Shown piece after piece: positions 1-10,400 of a DNA stretch of 64,000 nt. Source of the DNA: Crossaster papposus (Eukaryota > Echinodermata > Asteroidea > Velatida > Solasteridae); the NCBI GenBank assembly GCA_037893245.1, contig JBAIAA010000693.1, positions 1,302,001 through 1,366,000 on the forward strand, given 5' to 3'. The first letter of the stretch is position 1. Each line of letters opens with the position of its first letter. The translations under genes and the position numbers were made by a program. Below the pieces are notes generated by a model. The model saw nothing but the letters and a program-made list of their open reading frames with translations, had not been told where the DNA came from and made no database searches.

Positions 1-199
1 CAGCAAAAAGGGGTGCCTGAAAGCAAAAGAGGGGCGCGGGCGCAAATTTGCAGTATATTATGACTTCACTGTTGGCAAGAGCAAAAAGGGGTGCGAGAAA
101 GCAAAAGAGGGGTGCGGGCGCAAATTTGCAGTATGTTATGACTTCACTGTTGGCACGAACAAAAAGGGGTGCGGAAAAGCAAAAGAAGGGTGCGGGCGC

Positions 200-1435
200 A
201 AATTTGCAGTATGTTATGACTTTACTGTTGGCAAGAGCAAAAAGGGGTGCGATAAAGCAAAAGAGGGGTGCGGGCGCAAATTTGCAGTATATTATGACTT
301 CACTGTTGGCGACAGCAAAAAGGGATGCGAGAAAGCAAAAGAGGAGAGCGGGCGCAAATTTGCAGTATGTTATGACTTCACTGTTGGCAACAGCAAAAAG
401 GGGTGCAAGAAAGCAAAAGAGGGGTGCGGGCGCAAATTTGCAGAATGTTGTGACTTCACTGTTGGCAAGAGTAAAAAGGGGTGCGAGACAGCAAAAGAGG
501 GGTATGTGCGCAAATGTGCAGTATGTTATGACTTCACTGTTGGCAAGGGCAAAAAGGGGTGCGAGAAAGCAAAAGAGGGGTGTGGGCGGCAACTTGCAGT
601 ATGTTATAACACTTCACTGTTGGCACTCGGAGAAAAAGGGGTGCGAGAAAGCAAAAAAGCGGTGCGGGCGCAAACGTGCAGTATGTTGTGACTTCACTGT
701 TGACAACAGCAAAAAGGGGTGCGAGAAAGCAAAAGAGAGGCGCGGGCGCAAATTTGCAGTATGTTATGACTTCACTGTTGGCAAGAGCAAAAGGGGGTGC
801 GATAAAGCAAAAGAGGGGTGCGGGCGCAAATTTGCAGTATGTTATGACTTCACTGTTGGCAAGAGCAAAAGGGGGTGCGATAAAGCAAAAGAGGGGTGCG
901 GGCGCAAATTTGCAGTATGTTATGACTTCACTGTTGGCACGAACAAAAAGGTGTGCGGAAAAGCAAAAGAGGGGTGCGGGCGCCAACTTGCAGTATGTTA
1001 TGACTTCACTGTTGGCAAGAGCAAAAAGGGGTGCGAGAAAGCAAAAAAGCGGTGCGGGCGCAAACGTGCAGTATGTTATGACTTCACTGTTGACAACAGC
1101 AAAAAGGGGTGCGAGAAAGCAAAAGAGAGGCGCGGGCGCAAATTTGCAGTATGTTATGACTTCACTGTTGGCAAGAGCAAAAGGGGGTGCGATAAAGCAA
1201 AAGAGGGGTGCGGGCGCAAATTTGCAGTATGTTATGACTTCACTGTTGGCACGAACAAAAAGGTGTGCGGAAAAGCAAAAGAAGGGTGCGGGCGCAAATT
1301 TGCAGTATGTTATGACTTCACTGTTGGCAACAGCAAAAAGGGTGCAAAAAAGCAAAAGAGGGGTGTGGGCGCAAATTTGCAGTATCTTATGACTTCACTG
1401 TTGGCAAGAGCAAAAAGGGGTACGAGACAGCAAAA
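200..1435 (+). repeat. Partial higher-order repeat copy, related to 2,393-3,551
   Basis: The stretch from about 200 to 1,435 matches about 2,393-3,551. The offset is 2,193 bp up to the 770s and changes by 78 afterwards, because this copy has one extra monomer. Two consecutive monomers that read CAAAAGGGGGTGCGATAAAG, starting near 787 and 865, are identical here, whereas the other copy has one. After about 1,455 the two diverge (TTGACAACAGC here, TTGGCAAGGGC near 3,595). It is a clear case of single-monomer gain or loss inside an otherwise collinear higher-order unit. Confidence 0.8.
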
Positions 1436-1532
1436 GAGGGGTGTGGGCGCAAATTTGCAGTATGTTATGACTTCACTGTTGACAACAGCAAAAAGGGGTG
1501 CCTGAAAGCAAAAGAGGGGCGCGGGCGCAAAT

Positions 1533-3964
1533 TTGCAGTATATTATGACTTCACTGTTGGCAAGAGCAAAAAGGGGTGCGAGAAAGCAAAAGAGCGGTGC
1601 GGGCGCAAATTTGCAGTATGTTATGACTTCACTGTTGGCAAGAACAAAAAAGGGGTCCGAGAAAGCAAAAGAGGGGTGCGGGCGCAAATGTGCAGTATGT
1701 TATGACTTCACTGTTGGCAAGAACAAAAAGGGGTGCGGAAAAGCAAAAGAGGGGTGCGGGCGCAAACGTGCAGTATGTTATGACTTCACTGTTGACAACA
1801 GCAAAAAGGGGGGCGAGAAAGCAAAAGAGGTGTGCGGGCGCAAATGTGCAGTATGTTATGACTTCACTGTTGGCAACAGCAAAAAGGGGTGCAAAAAAAA
1901 AATGAGGGGTGCGAGCGCAAATTTGCAGTATGTTATGACTTCACTGTTGGCAAGAGCAAAAAGGGGTGCGAGACAGCAAAAGAGGGGTGTGGGCGCAAAT
2001 GTGCAGTATGTTATGACTTCACTGTTGGCAAGGGCAAAAAGGGGTGCGAGAAAGCAAAAGAGGGGTGCGGGCGCAAACTTGCAGTATGTTATAACACTTC
2101 ACTGTCTGCACTCGGAAAAAAGGGGTGCGAGAAAGCAAAAGAGCGGTGCGGGCGCAAACTTGCAGTATGTTATAACACTTCACTGTTGGCACTCGGAAAA
2201 AAGGGGTGCGAGAAAGCAAAAGAGCGGTGCGGGCGCAAACTTGCAGTATGTTATGACTTCACTGTTGGCAAGAACAAAAAGGGGTCCGAGAAAGCAAAAG
2301 AGGGGTGCGGGCGCAAATGTGCAGTATGTTATGACTTCACTGTTGGCAAGAGCAAAAAGGGGTGCGATAAAGCAAAAAAGGGGTGCGGGCGCAAATTTGC
2401 AGTATGTTATGACTTTACTGTTGGCAAGAGCAAAAAGGGGTGCGATAAAGCAAAAGAGGGGTGCGGGCGCAAATTTGCAGTATATTATGACTTCACTGTT
2501 GGCGACAGCAAAAAGGGATGCGAGAAAGCAAAAGAGGAGAGCGGGCGCAAATTTGCAGTATGTTATGACTTCACTGTTGGCAACAGCAAAAAGGGGTGCA
2601 AGAAAGCAAAAGAGGGGTGCGGGCGCAAATTTGCAGAATGTTGTGACTTCACTGTTGGCAAGAGTAAAAAGGGGTGCGAGACAGCAAAAGAGGGGTATGT
2701 GCGCAAATGTGCAGTATGTTATGACTTCACTGTTGGCAAGGGCAAAAAGGGGTGCGAGAAAGCAAAAGAGGGGTGTGGGCGGCAACTTGCAGTATGTTAT
2801 AACACTTCACTGTTGGCACTCGGAGAAAAAGGGGTGCGAGAAAGCAAAAAAGCAGTGCGGGCGCAAACGTGCAGTATGTTGTGACTTCACTGTTGACAAC
2901 AGCAAAAAGGGGTGCGAGAAAGCAAAAGAGAGGCGCGGGCGCAAATTTGCAGTATGTTATGACTTCACTGTTGGCAAGAGCAAAAGGGGGTGCGATAAAG
3001 CAAAAGAGGGGTGCGGGCGCAAATTTGCAGTATGTTATGACTTCACTGTTGGCACGAACAAAAAGGTGTGCGGAAAAGCAAAAGAGGGGTGCGGGCGCCA
3101 ACTTGCAGTATGTTATGACTTCACTGTTGGCAAGAGCAAAAAGGGGTGCGAGAAAGCAAAAAAGCGGTGCGGGCGCAAACGTGCAGTATGTTATGACTTC
3201 ACTGTTGACAACAGCAAAAAGGGGTGCGAGAAAGCAAAAGAGAGGCGCGGGCGCAAATTTGCAGTATGTTATGACTTCACTGTTGGCAAGAGCAAAAGGG
3301 GGTGCGATAAAGCAAAAGAGGGGTGCGGGCGCAAATTTGCAGTATGTTATGACTTCACTGTTGGCACGAACAAAAAGGTGTGCGGAAAAGCAAAAGAAGG
3401 GTGCGGGCGCAAATTTGCAGTATGTTATGACTTCACTGTTGGCAACAGCAAAAAGGGTGCAAAAAAGCAAAAGAGGGGTGTGGGCGCAAATTTGCAGTAT
3501 CTTATGACTTCACTGTTGGCAAGAGCAAAAAGGGGTACGAGACAGCAAAAGAGGGGTGTGGGCGCAAATGTGCAGTATGTTATGACTTCACTGTTGGCAA
3601 GGGCAAAAAGGGGTGCGAGAAAGCAAAAGAGGGGTGCGGGCGCAAACTTGCAGTATGTTATAACACTTCACTGTTGGCACTCGGAAAAAAAGGGGTGCGA
3701 GAAAGCAAAAGAGCGGTGCGGGCGCAAACTTGCAGTATGTTATGACTTCACTGTTGGCAAGAACAAAAAAGGGGTCCGAGAAAGCAAAAGAGGGGTGCGG
3801 GCGCAAATGTGCAGTATGTTATGACTTCACTGTTGACAACAGCAAAAAGGGGTGCCAGAAAGCAAAAGAGGGGCGCGGGCGCAAATTTGCAGTATGTTAT
3901 GACTTCACTGTTGACAACAGCAAAAAGGGGTGCCTGAAAGCAAAAGAGGGGCGCGGGCGCAAAT
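1533..3964 (+). repeat. Higher-order repeat, 2,432-bp copy
   Basis: This unit recurs at 3,965 (offset 2,432) and again at 6,084 and 11,716 in shorter form. It starts at the monomer with GTATATTATG followed by a GAGCGGTGC block. It contains the A10 tract monomer near 1,893-1,902, a pair of CTCGG-class monomers near 2,090-2,200, and the GAATGTTGTG monomer near 2,636. Relative to the 2,119 bp copies it carries four extra monomers (312 bp) between about 3,040 and 3,420: the series marked TTGACAACAGC, AAAAGGGGGTGCGAT and AACAAAAAGGTGTGCGG occurs twice here and once after 5,300. The one remaining base of difference is a single A near 5,178. Confidence 0.85.
1893..1902 (+). repeat. A10 homopolymer tract monomer
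   Basis: In one monomer type GTGCAAGAAAGC is replaced by GTGC, ten A and TGAGGGG. Copies near 4,324, 6,443 and 12,075 also have ten A. Near 10,212 and 15,844 ten A are followed by TTAGGGG. Copies near 23,212, 25,094, 27,132 and 28,701 have nine A. The one-base difference between the left third and 23-29 kb is stable within each region. Confidence 0.85.
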
Positions 3965-6083
3965 TTGCAGTATATTATGACTTCACTGTTGGCAAGAGCA
4001 AAAAGGGGTGCGAGAAAGCAAAAGAGCGGTGCGGGCGCAAATTTGCAGTATGTTATGACTTCACTGTTGGCAAGAACAAAAAAGGGGTCCGAGAAAGCAA
4101 AAGAGGGGTGCGGGCGCAAATGTGCAGTATGTTATGACTTCACTGTTGGCAAGAACAAAAAGGGGTGCGGAAAAGCAAAAGAGGGGTGCGGGCGCAAACG
4201 TGCAGTATGTTATGACTTCACTGTTGACAACAGCAAAAAGGGGGGCGAGAAAGCAAAAGAGGTGTGCGGGCGCAAATGTGCAGTATGTTATGACTTCACT
4301 GTTGGCAACAGCAAAAAGGGGTGCAAAAAAAAAATGAGGGGTGCGAGCGCAAATTTGCAGTATGTTATGACTTCACTGTTGGCAAGAGCAAAAAGGGGTG
4401 CGAGACAGCAAAAGAGGGGTGTGGGCGCAAATGTGCAGTATGTTATGACTTCACTGTTGGCAAGGGCAAAAAGGGGTGCGAGAAAGCAAAAGAGGGGTGC
4501 GGGCGCAAACTTGCAGTATGTTATAACACTTCACTGTCTGCACTCGGAAAAAAGGGGTGCGAGAAAGCAAAAGAGCGGTGCGGGCGCAAACTTGCAGTAT
4601 GTTATAACACTTCACTGTTGGCACTCGGAAAAAAGGGGTGCGAGAAAGCAAAAGAGCGGTGCGGGCGCAAACTTGCAGTATGTTATGACTTCACTGTTGG
4701 CAAGAACAAAAAGGGGTCCGAGAAAGCAAAAGAGGGGTGCGGGCGCAAATGTGCAGTATGTTATGACTTCACTGTTGGCAAGAGCAAAAAGGGGTGCGAT
4801 AAAGCAAAAAAGGGGTGCGGGCGCAAATTTGCAGTATGTTATGACTTTACTGTTGGCAAGAGCAAAAAGGGGTGCGATAAAGCAAAAGAGGGGTGCGGGC
4901 GCAAATTTGCAGTATATTATGACTTCACTGTTGGCGACAGCAAAAAGGGATGCGAGAAAGCAAAAGAGGAGAGCGGGCGCAAATTTGCAGTATGTTATGA
5001 CTTCACTGTTGGCAACAGCAAAAAGGGGTGCAAGAAAGCAAAAGAGGGGTGCGGGCGCAAATTTGCAGAATGTTGTGACTTCACTGTTGGCAAGAGTAAA
5101 AAGGGGTGCGAGACAGCAAAAGAGGGGTATGTGCGCAAATGTGCAGTATGTTATGACTTCACTGTTGGCAAGGGCAAAAGGGGTGCGAGAAAGCAAAAGA
5201 GGGGTGTGGGCGGCAACTTGCAGTATGTTATAACACTTCACTGTTGGCACTCGGAGAAAAAGGGGTGCGAGAAAGCAAAAAAGCGGTGCGGGCGCAAACG
5301 TGCAGTATGTTGTGACTTCACTGTTGACAACAGCAAAAAGGGGTGCGAGAAAGCAAAAGAGAGGCGCGGGCGCAAATTTGCAGTATGTTATGACTTCACT
5401 GTTGGCAAGAGCAAAAGGGGGTGCGATAAAGCAAAAGAGGGGTGCGGGCGCAAATTTGCAGTATGTTATGACTTCACTGTTGGCACGAACAAAAAGGTGT
5501 GCGGAAAAGCAAAAGAAGGGTGCGGGCGCAAATTTGCAGTATGTTATGACTTCACTGTTGGCAACAGCAAAAAGGGTGCAAAAAAGCAAAAGAGGGGTGT
5601 GGGCGCAAATTTGCAGTATCTTATGACTTCACTGTTGGCAAGAGCAAAAAGGGGTACGAGACAGCAAAAGAGGGGTGTGGGCGCAAATGTGCAGTATGTT
5701 ATGACTTCACTGTTGGCAAGGGCAAAAAGGGGTGCGAGAAAGCAAAAGAGGGGTGCGGGCGCAAACTTGCAGTATGTTATAACACTTCACTGTTGGCACT
5801 CGGAAAAAAAGGGGTGCGAGAAAGCAAAAGAGCGGTGCGGGCGCAAACTTGCAGTATGTTATGACTTCACTGTTGGCAAGAACAAAAAAGGGGTCCGAGA
5901 AAGCAAAAGAGGGGGGCGGGCGCAAATGTGCAGTATGTTATGACTTCACTGTTGACAACAGCAAAAAGGGGTGCCAGAAAGCAAAAGAGGGGCGCGGGCG
6001 CAAATTTGCAGTATGTTATGACTTCACTGTTGACAACAGCAAAAAGGGGTGCCTGAAAGCAAAAGAGGGGCGCGGGCGCAAAT
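3965..6083 (+). repeat. Higher-order repeat, 2,119-bp copy
   Basis: This is the second full copy of the same higher-order unit, about 27 monomers long. It matches 1,533-3,964 apart from lacking the internal 312 bp duplication, and matches 6,084 onwards at offsets 2,119 and then 2,120. The change in offset is one missing A in the run at about 5,176-5,179 (GGGCAAAAGGGG, where the others have five A). It carries the private GGGCGGCAAC variant near 5,210 and the GGGGGGCGGG variant near 5,912-5,920. Confidence 0.85.
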
Positions 6084-8079
6084 TTGCAGTATATTATGAC
6101 TTCACTGTTGGCAAGAGCAAAAAGGGGTGCGAGAAAGCAAAAGAGCGGTGCGGGCGCAAATTTGCAGTATGTTATGACTTCACTGTTGGCAAGAACAAAA
6201 AAGGGGTCCGAGAAAGCAAAAGAGGGGTGCGGGCGCAAATGTGCAGTATGTTATGACTTCACTGTTGGCAAGAACAAAAAGGGGTGCGGAAAAGCAAAAG
6301 AGGGGTGCGGGCGCAAACGTGCAGTATGTTATGACTTCACTGTTGACAACAGCAAAAAGGGGGGCGAGAAAGCAAAAGAGGTGTGCGGGCGCAAATGTGC
6401 AGTATGTTATGACTTCACTGTTGGCAACAGCAAAAAGGGGTGCAAAAAAAAAATGAGGGGTGCGAGCGCAAATTTGCAGTATGTTATGACTTCACTGTTG
6501 GCAAGAGCAAAAAGGGGTGCGAGACAGCAAAAGAGGGGTGTGGGCGCAAATGTGCAGTATGTTATGACTTCACTGTTGGCAAGGGCAAAAAGGGGTGCGA
6601 GAAAGCAAAAGAGGGGTGCGGGCGCAAACTTGCAGTATGTTATAACACTTCACTGTCTGCACTCGGAAAAAAGGGGTGCGAGAAAGCAAAAGAGCGGTGC
6701 GGGCGCAAACTTGCAGTATGTTATAACACTTCACTGTTGGCACTCGGAAAAAAGGGGTGCGAGAAAGCAAAAGAGCGGTGCGGGCGCAAACTTGCAGTAT
6801 GTTATGACTTTACTGTTGGCAAGAACAAAAAGGGGTCCGAGAAAGCAAAAGAGGGGTGCGGGCGCAAATGTGCAGTATGTTATGACTTCACTGTTGGCAA
6901 GAGCAAAAAGGGGTGCGATAAAGCAAAAAAGGGGTGCGGGCGCAAATTTGCAGTATGTTATGACTTTACTGTTGGCAAGAGCAAAAAGGGGTGCGATAAA
7001 GCAAAAGAGGGGTGCGGGCGCAAATTTGCAGTATATTATGACTTCACTGTTGGCGACAGCAAAAAGGGATGCGAGAAAGCAAAAGAGGAGAGCGGGCGCA
7101 AATTTGCAGTATGTTATGACTTCACTGTTGGCAACAGCAAAAAGGGGTGCAAGAAAGCAAAAGAGGGGTGCGGGCGCAAATTTGCAGAATGTTGTGACTT
7201 CACTGTTGGCAAGAGTAAAAAGGGGTGCGAGACAGCAAAAGAGGGGTATGTGCGCAAATGTGCAGTATGTTATGACTTCACTGTTGGCAAGGGCAAAAAG
7301 GGGTGCGAGAAAGCAAAAGAGGGGTGTGGGCGGCAACTTGCAGTATGTTATAACACTTCACTGTTGGCACTCGGAGAAAAAGGGGTGCGAGAAAGCAAAA
7401 AAGCGGTGCGGGCGCAAACGTGCAGTATGTTGTGACTTCACTGTTGACAACAGCAAAAAGGGGTGCGAGAAAGCAAAAGAGAGGCGCGGGCGCAAATTTG
7501 CAGTATGTTATGACTTCACTGTTGGCAAGAGCAAAAGGGGGTGCGATAAAGCAAAAGAGGGGTGCGGGCGCAAATTTGCAGTATGTTATGACTTCACTGT
7601 TGGCACGAACAAAAAGGTGTGCGGAAAAGCAAAAGAAGGGTGCGGGCGCAAATTTGCAGTATGTTATGACTTCACTGTTGGCAACAGCAAAAAGGGTGCA
7701 AAAAAGCAAAAGAGGGGTGTGGGCGCAAATTTGCAGTATCTTATGACTTCACTGTTGGCAAGAGCAAAAAGGGGTACGAGACAGCAAAAGAGGGGTGTGG
7801 GCGCAAATGTGCAGTATGTTATGACTTCACTGTTGGCAAGGGCAAAAAGGGGTGCGAGAAAGCAAAAGAGGGGTGCGGGCGCAAACTTGCAGTATGTTAT
7901 AACACTTCACTGTTGGCACTCGGAAAAAAAGGGGTGCGAGAAAGCAAAAGAGCGGTGCGGGCGCAAACTTGCAGTATGTTATGACTTCACTGTTGGCAAG
8001 AACAAAAAAGGGGTCCGAGAAAGCAAAAGAGGGGGGCGGGCGCAAATGTGCAGTATGTTATGACTTCACTGTTGACAAC
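6084..8079 (+). repeat. Higher-order repeat, third copy, truncated at its right end
   Basis: The third copy follows 3,965-6,083 collinearly until about 8,080. There the sequence reads TTGACAACAGCATAAAGG and passes into a different order of monomers, so the last part of the unit is replaced. The same switch with the same ATAAAGG variant occurs near 13,715, because both lie in the 5.63 kb tandem duplication. A difference from its duplicate is TTTACTG near 6,811 where the other copy has TTCACTG near 12,443. Confidence 0.8.
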
Positions 8080-8646
8080 AGCATAAAGGGGTGCCAGAAA
8101 GCAAAAGAGGGGCGCGGGCGCAAATTTGCACTATGTTATGACTTCACTGTTGGCAAGAGCAAAAAGGGGTGCGATAAAGCAAAAGAGGGGTGCGGGCGCA
8201 AATTTGCAGTATGTTATGACTTTACTGTTGGCAAGAGCAAAAAGGGGTGCGATAAAGCAAAAGAGGGGTGCGGGCGCAAATTTGCAGTATATTATGACTT
8301 CACTGTTGGCAACAGCAAAAAGGGGTGCAAGAAAGCAAAAGAGGGGTGCGGGCGAAAATTTGCAGTATGTTATGACTTCACTGTTGACAACAGCAAAAAG
8401 GGGTGCCTGAAAGCAAAAGAGGGGCGCGGGCGCAAATTTGCAGTATGTTATGACTTCACTGTTGGCAAGAGCAAAAAGGGGTGCGATAAAGCAAAAGAGG
8501 GGTGCGGGCGCAAATTTGCAGTATGTTATGACTTTACTGTTGGCAAGAGCAAAAAGAGGTGCGAGAAAGCAAAAGAGGTGTGCGGGCGCAAATTTGCAGT
8601 ATGTTATGACTTCACTGTTGGCAACGGCAAAAAGGGGTGCAAGAAA

Positions 8647-8724
8647 GCAAAAGAGGGGTGCGGGCGCAAATTTGCAGTATGTTATGACTTCACTGTTGGC
8701 AAGAGCAAAAAGGGGTGCGAGACA
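8647..8724 (+). repeat. Representative standard 78-bp monomer
   Basis: This copy is close to consensus and serves to define monomer coordinates. Positions 1-12 are GCAAAAGAGGGG and 13-21 TGCGGGCGC. Positions 22-40 are AAATTTGCAGTATGTTATG, 41-60 ACTTCACTGTTGGCAAGAGC, and 61-78 AAAAAGGGGTGC with a variable end, here GAGACA in place of GAGAAA. It contains three CpG sites (positions 15, 19 and 72), a perfect palindrome GCAAATTTGC at 20-29, and a TGA at 39-41 that closes one forward frame. The length is exactly 26 codons, so two forward frames run on from monomer to monomer. Confidence 0.95.
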
Positions 8725-8802
8725 GCAAAAGAGGGGTGTGGGCGCAAATGTGCAGAATGTTATGACTTCACTGTTGGCAAGGGCAAAAAGGGGTGCGAGA
8801 AA

Positions 8803-8966
8803 GCAAAAGAGGGGTGCGGGCGCAAACTTGCAGTATGTTATAACACTTCACTGTCTGCACTCGGAAAAAAAGGGGTGCGAGAAAGCAAAAGAGCGGTGCG
8901 GGCGCAAACTTGCAGTATGTTATAACACTTCACTGTTGGCACTCGGAAAAAAAGGGGTGCGAGAAA
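8803..8966 (+). repeat. Pair of 82-bp variant monomers (CTCGG class)
   Basis: Two adjacent long monomers occupy 8,803-8,884 and 8,885-8,966. They differ from the standard unit in two places. GTTATGACTTCAC becomes GTTATAACACTTCAC (+2), and GGCAAGAGC plus its A-run becomes GGCACTCGG plus a longer A-run (+2). The first copy has CTGTCTGCACTCGG and the second CTGTTGGCACTCGG. Where the A-run is one base shorter the monomer is 81 bp. The class recurs throughout the array, often as adjacent pairs (for example near 2,090-2,200, 18,070-18,190 and 59,100-59,220), at fixed places in the higher-order repeats. An 82 bp copy shifts any reading frame running through it, which explains most ORF ends in the window. 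Confidence 0.9.
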
Positions 8967-10380
8967 GCAAAAGAGCGGTGCGGGCGCAAACTTGCAGTAT
9001 GTTATGACTTCACTGTTGGCAAGAACAAAAAGGGGTCCGAGAAAGCAAAAGAGGGGTGCGGGCGCAAATGTGCAGTATGTTATGACTTCACTGTTGACAA
9101 CAGCAAAAAGGGGTGCGATAAAGCAAAAGAGGGGTGCGGGCGCAAATTTGCAGTATATTATGACTTCACTGTTGGCGACAGCAAAAAGGGATGCGAGAAA
9201 GCAAAAGAGGAGAGCGGGCGCAAATTTGCAGTATGTTATGACTTCACTGTTGGCAACAGCAAAAAGGGGTGCAAGAAAGCAAAATAGGGGTGCGGGCGCA
9301 AATGTGCAGTATGTTATGACTTCACTGTTGGCAACAGCAAAAAGGGGTGCAAGAGAGCAAAAGAGGGGTGTGGGCGCAAATTTGCAGTATGTTATGACTT
9401 CACTGTTGGCAAGAACAAAAAGGGGTGCGGAAAAGCAAAAGAGGGGTGCGGGCGCAAACGTGCAGTATGTTATGACTTCACTGTTGACAACAGCAAAAAG
9501 GGGTGCGAGAAAGCAAAAGGGGGGCGCGGGCGCAAATTTGCAGTATGTTATGACTTCTCTGTTGGCAAGAACAAAAAGCGGTGCGGAAAAGCAAAAGAGG
9601 GGTGCGGGCGCAAACGTGCAGTATGTTATGACTTCACTGTTGACAACAGCAAAAAGGGGGGCGAGAAAGCAAAAGAGGTGTGCGGGCGCAAATGTGCAGT
9701 ATGTTATGACTTCACTGTTGGCAACAGCAAAAAGGGGTGCGAGAAAGCAAAAGAGGGGTGCGGGCGCAAATTTGCAGCATGTTGTGACTTTACTGTTGGC
9801 AAGAGCAAAAGGGGGTGCGAAAAAACAAATGATGGGTGCGAGCGCAAATTTGCAGTATAATATGACTTCACTGTTGGCAACAGCAAAAAGGGGTGCGAGA
9901 AAGCAAAAGAGGGGTGCGGGCGCAAACTTGCAGTATGTTATAACACTTCACTGTCTGCACTCGGAAAAAAAGGGGTGCGAGAAAGCAAAAGAGCGGTGCG
10001 GGCGCAAACTTGCAGTATGTTATGACTTCACTGTTGGCAACAGCAAAAAGGGGTGCAAGAAAGCCAAAGAGGGGTGCGGGCGCAAATTTGCAGTATGTTA
10101 TGACTTCACTGTTGGCAAGAGCAAAAAGGGGTGCGAGAAAGCAAAGAGGTGTGCGGGCGCAAATGTGCAGTATGTTATGACTTCACTGTTGGCAACAGCA
10201 AAAAGGGGTGCAAAAAAAAAATTAGGGGTGCGAGCGCAAATTTGCAGTATGTTATGACTTCACTGTTGGCAAGGGCAAAAAGGGGTGCGAGAAAGCAAAA
10301 GAGGGGTGCGGGCGATAACTTGCAGTATGTTATAACACTTCACTGTCTGCACTCGGAAAAAAGGGGTGCGAGAAAGCAAA

Positions 10381-10400
10381 AGAGCGGTATGTTATGACTT
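10381..10400 (+). other. Out-of-register duplication junction (59-bp monomer)
   Basis: The sequence reads AGAGCGGT followed directly by ATGTTATGAC. In the matching place of copy 2 (16,013-16,040) AGAGCGGT continues GCGGGCGCAAACTTGCAGT before TATGTT. At the start of copy 1 (4,756-4,765) GTATGTTATG is preceded by GCAAATGTGCA. The junction therefore joins the end of one 5.63 kb copy to the start of the next in the wrong monomer register, leaving a 59 bp monomer. Only GT is shared by both sides, a 2-bp overlap. Confidence 0.85.

Larger units (their letters stand above)
4758..10388 (+). repeat. 5.63-kb tandem duplication, copy 1
   Basis: The segment from about 4,756 to 10,388 is repeated directly at 10,387-16,020 with an offset of 5,631 and then 5,632 bp. 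By eye I found only a handful of differences: a missing A near 5,178, TTTACTG near 6,811, GGCAACGGC near 8,625, and in copy 2 GCAATATG near 10,465 and AGAGAAAAAAGG near 10,492. It contains about two units of the 2.12 kb higher-order repeat followed by a TTCTCTG-marked unit (8.0-10.3 kb). The near identity over 5.6 kb points to a recent event, or to an assembly duplication that long reads would settle. Confidence 0.88.

Noticed and set aside
1533-3824. Open frame of 763 codons on the plus strand, made of 26-residue Lys/Cys-rich repeats
   Set aside because: It exists because the monomer is 78 bp. Another forward frame and a reverse frame are open over the same bases. The frame register changes at 81-82 bp monomers and ends at chance stops. 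There is no unique N or C terminus, no codon bias, and the sequence continues unchanged beyond it.
6084-8063. 659-codon frame, repeated identically in layout at 11,716-13,695
   Set aside because: Its apparent conservation comes from the 5.63 kb duplication of satellite DNA, not from selection on a protein. It has the same phantom repeat composition.
8647-8724. CENP-B box
   Set aside because: The known pattern needs TTCG, four bases, A, two bases, then CGGG. The monomer has CGGG, but no TTCG at the right distance. TTCGAGAAAGC in the GGTTCGAG variants is followed by AAAA and not CGGG.
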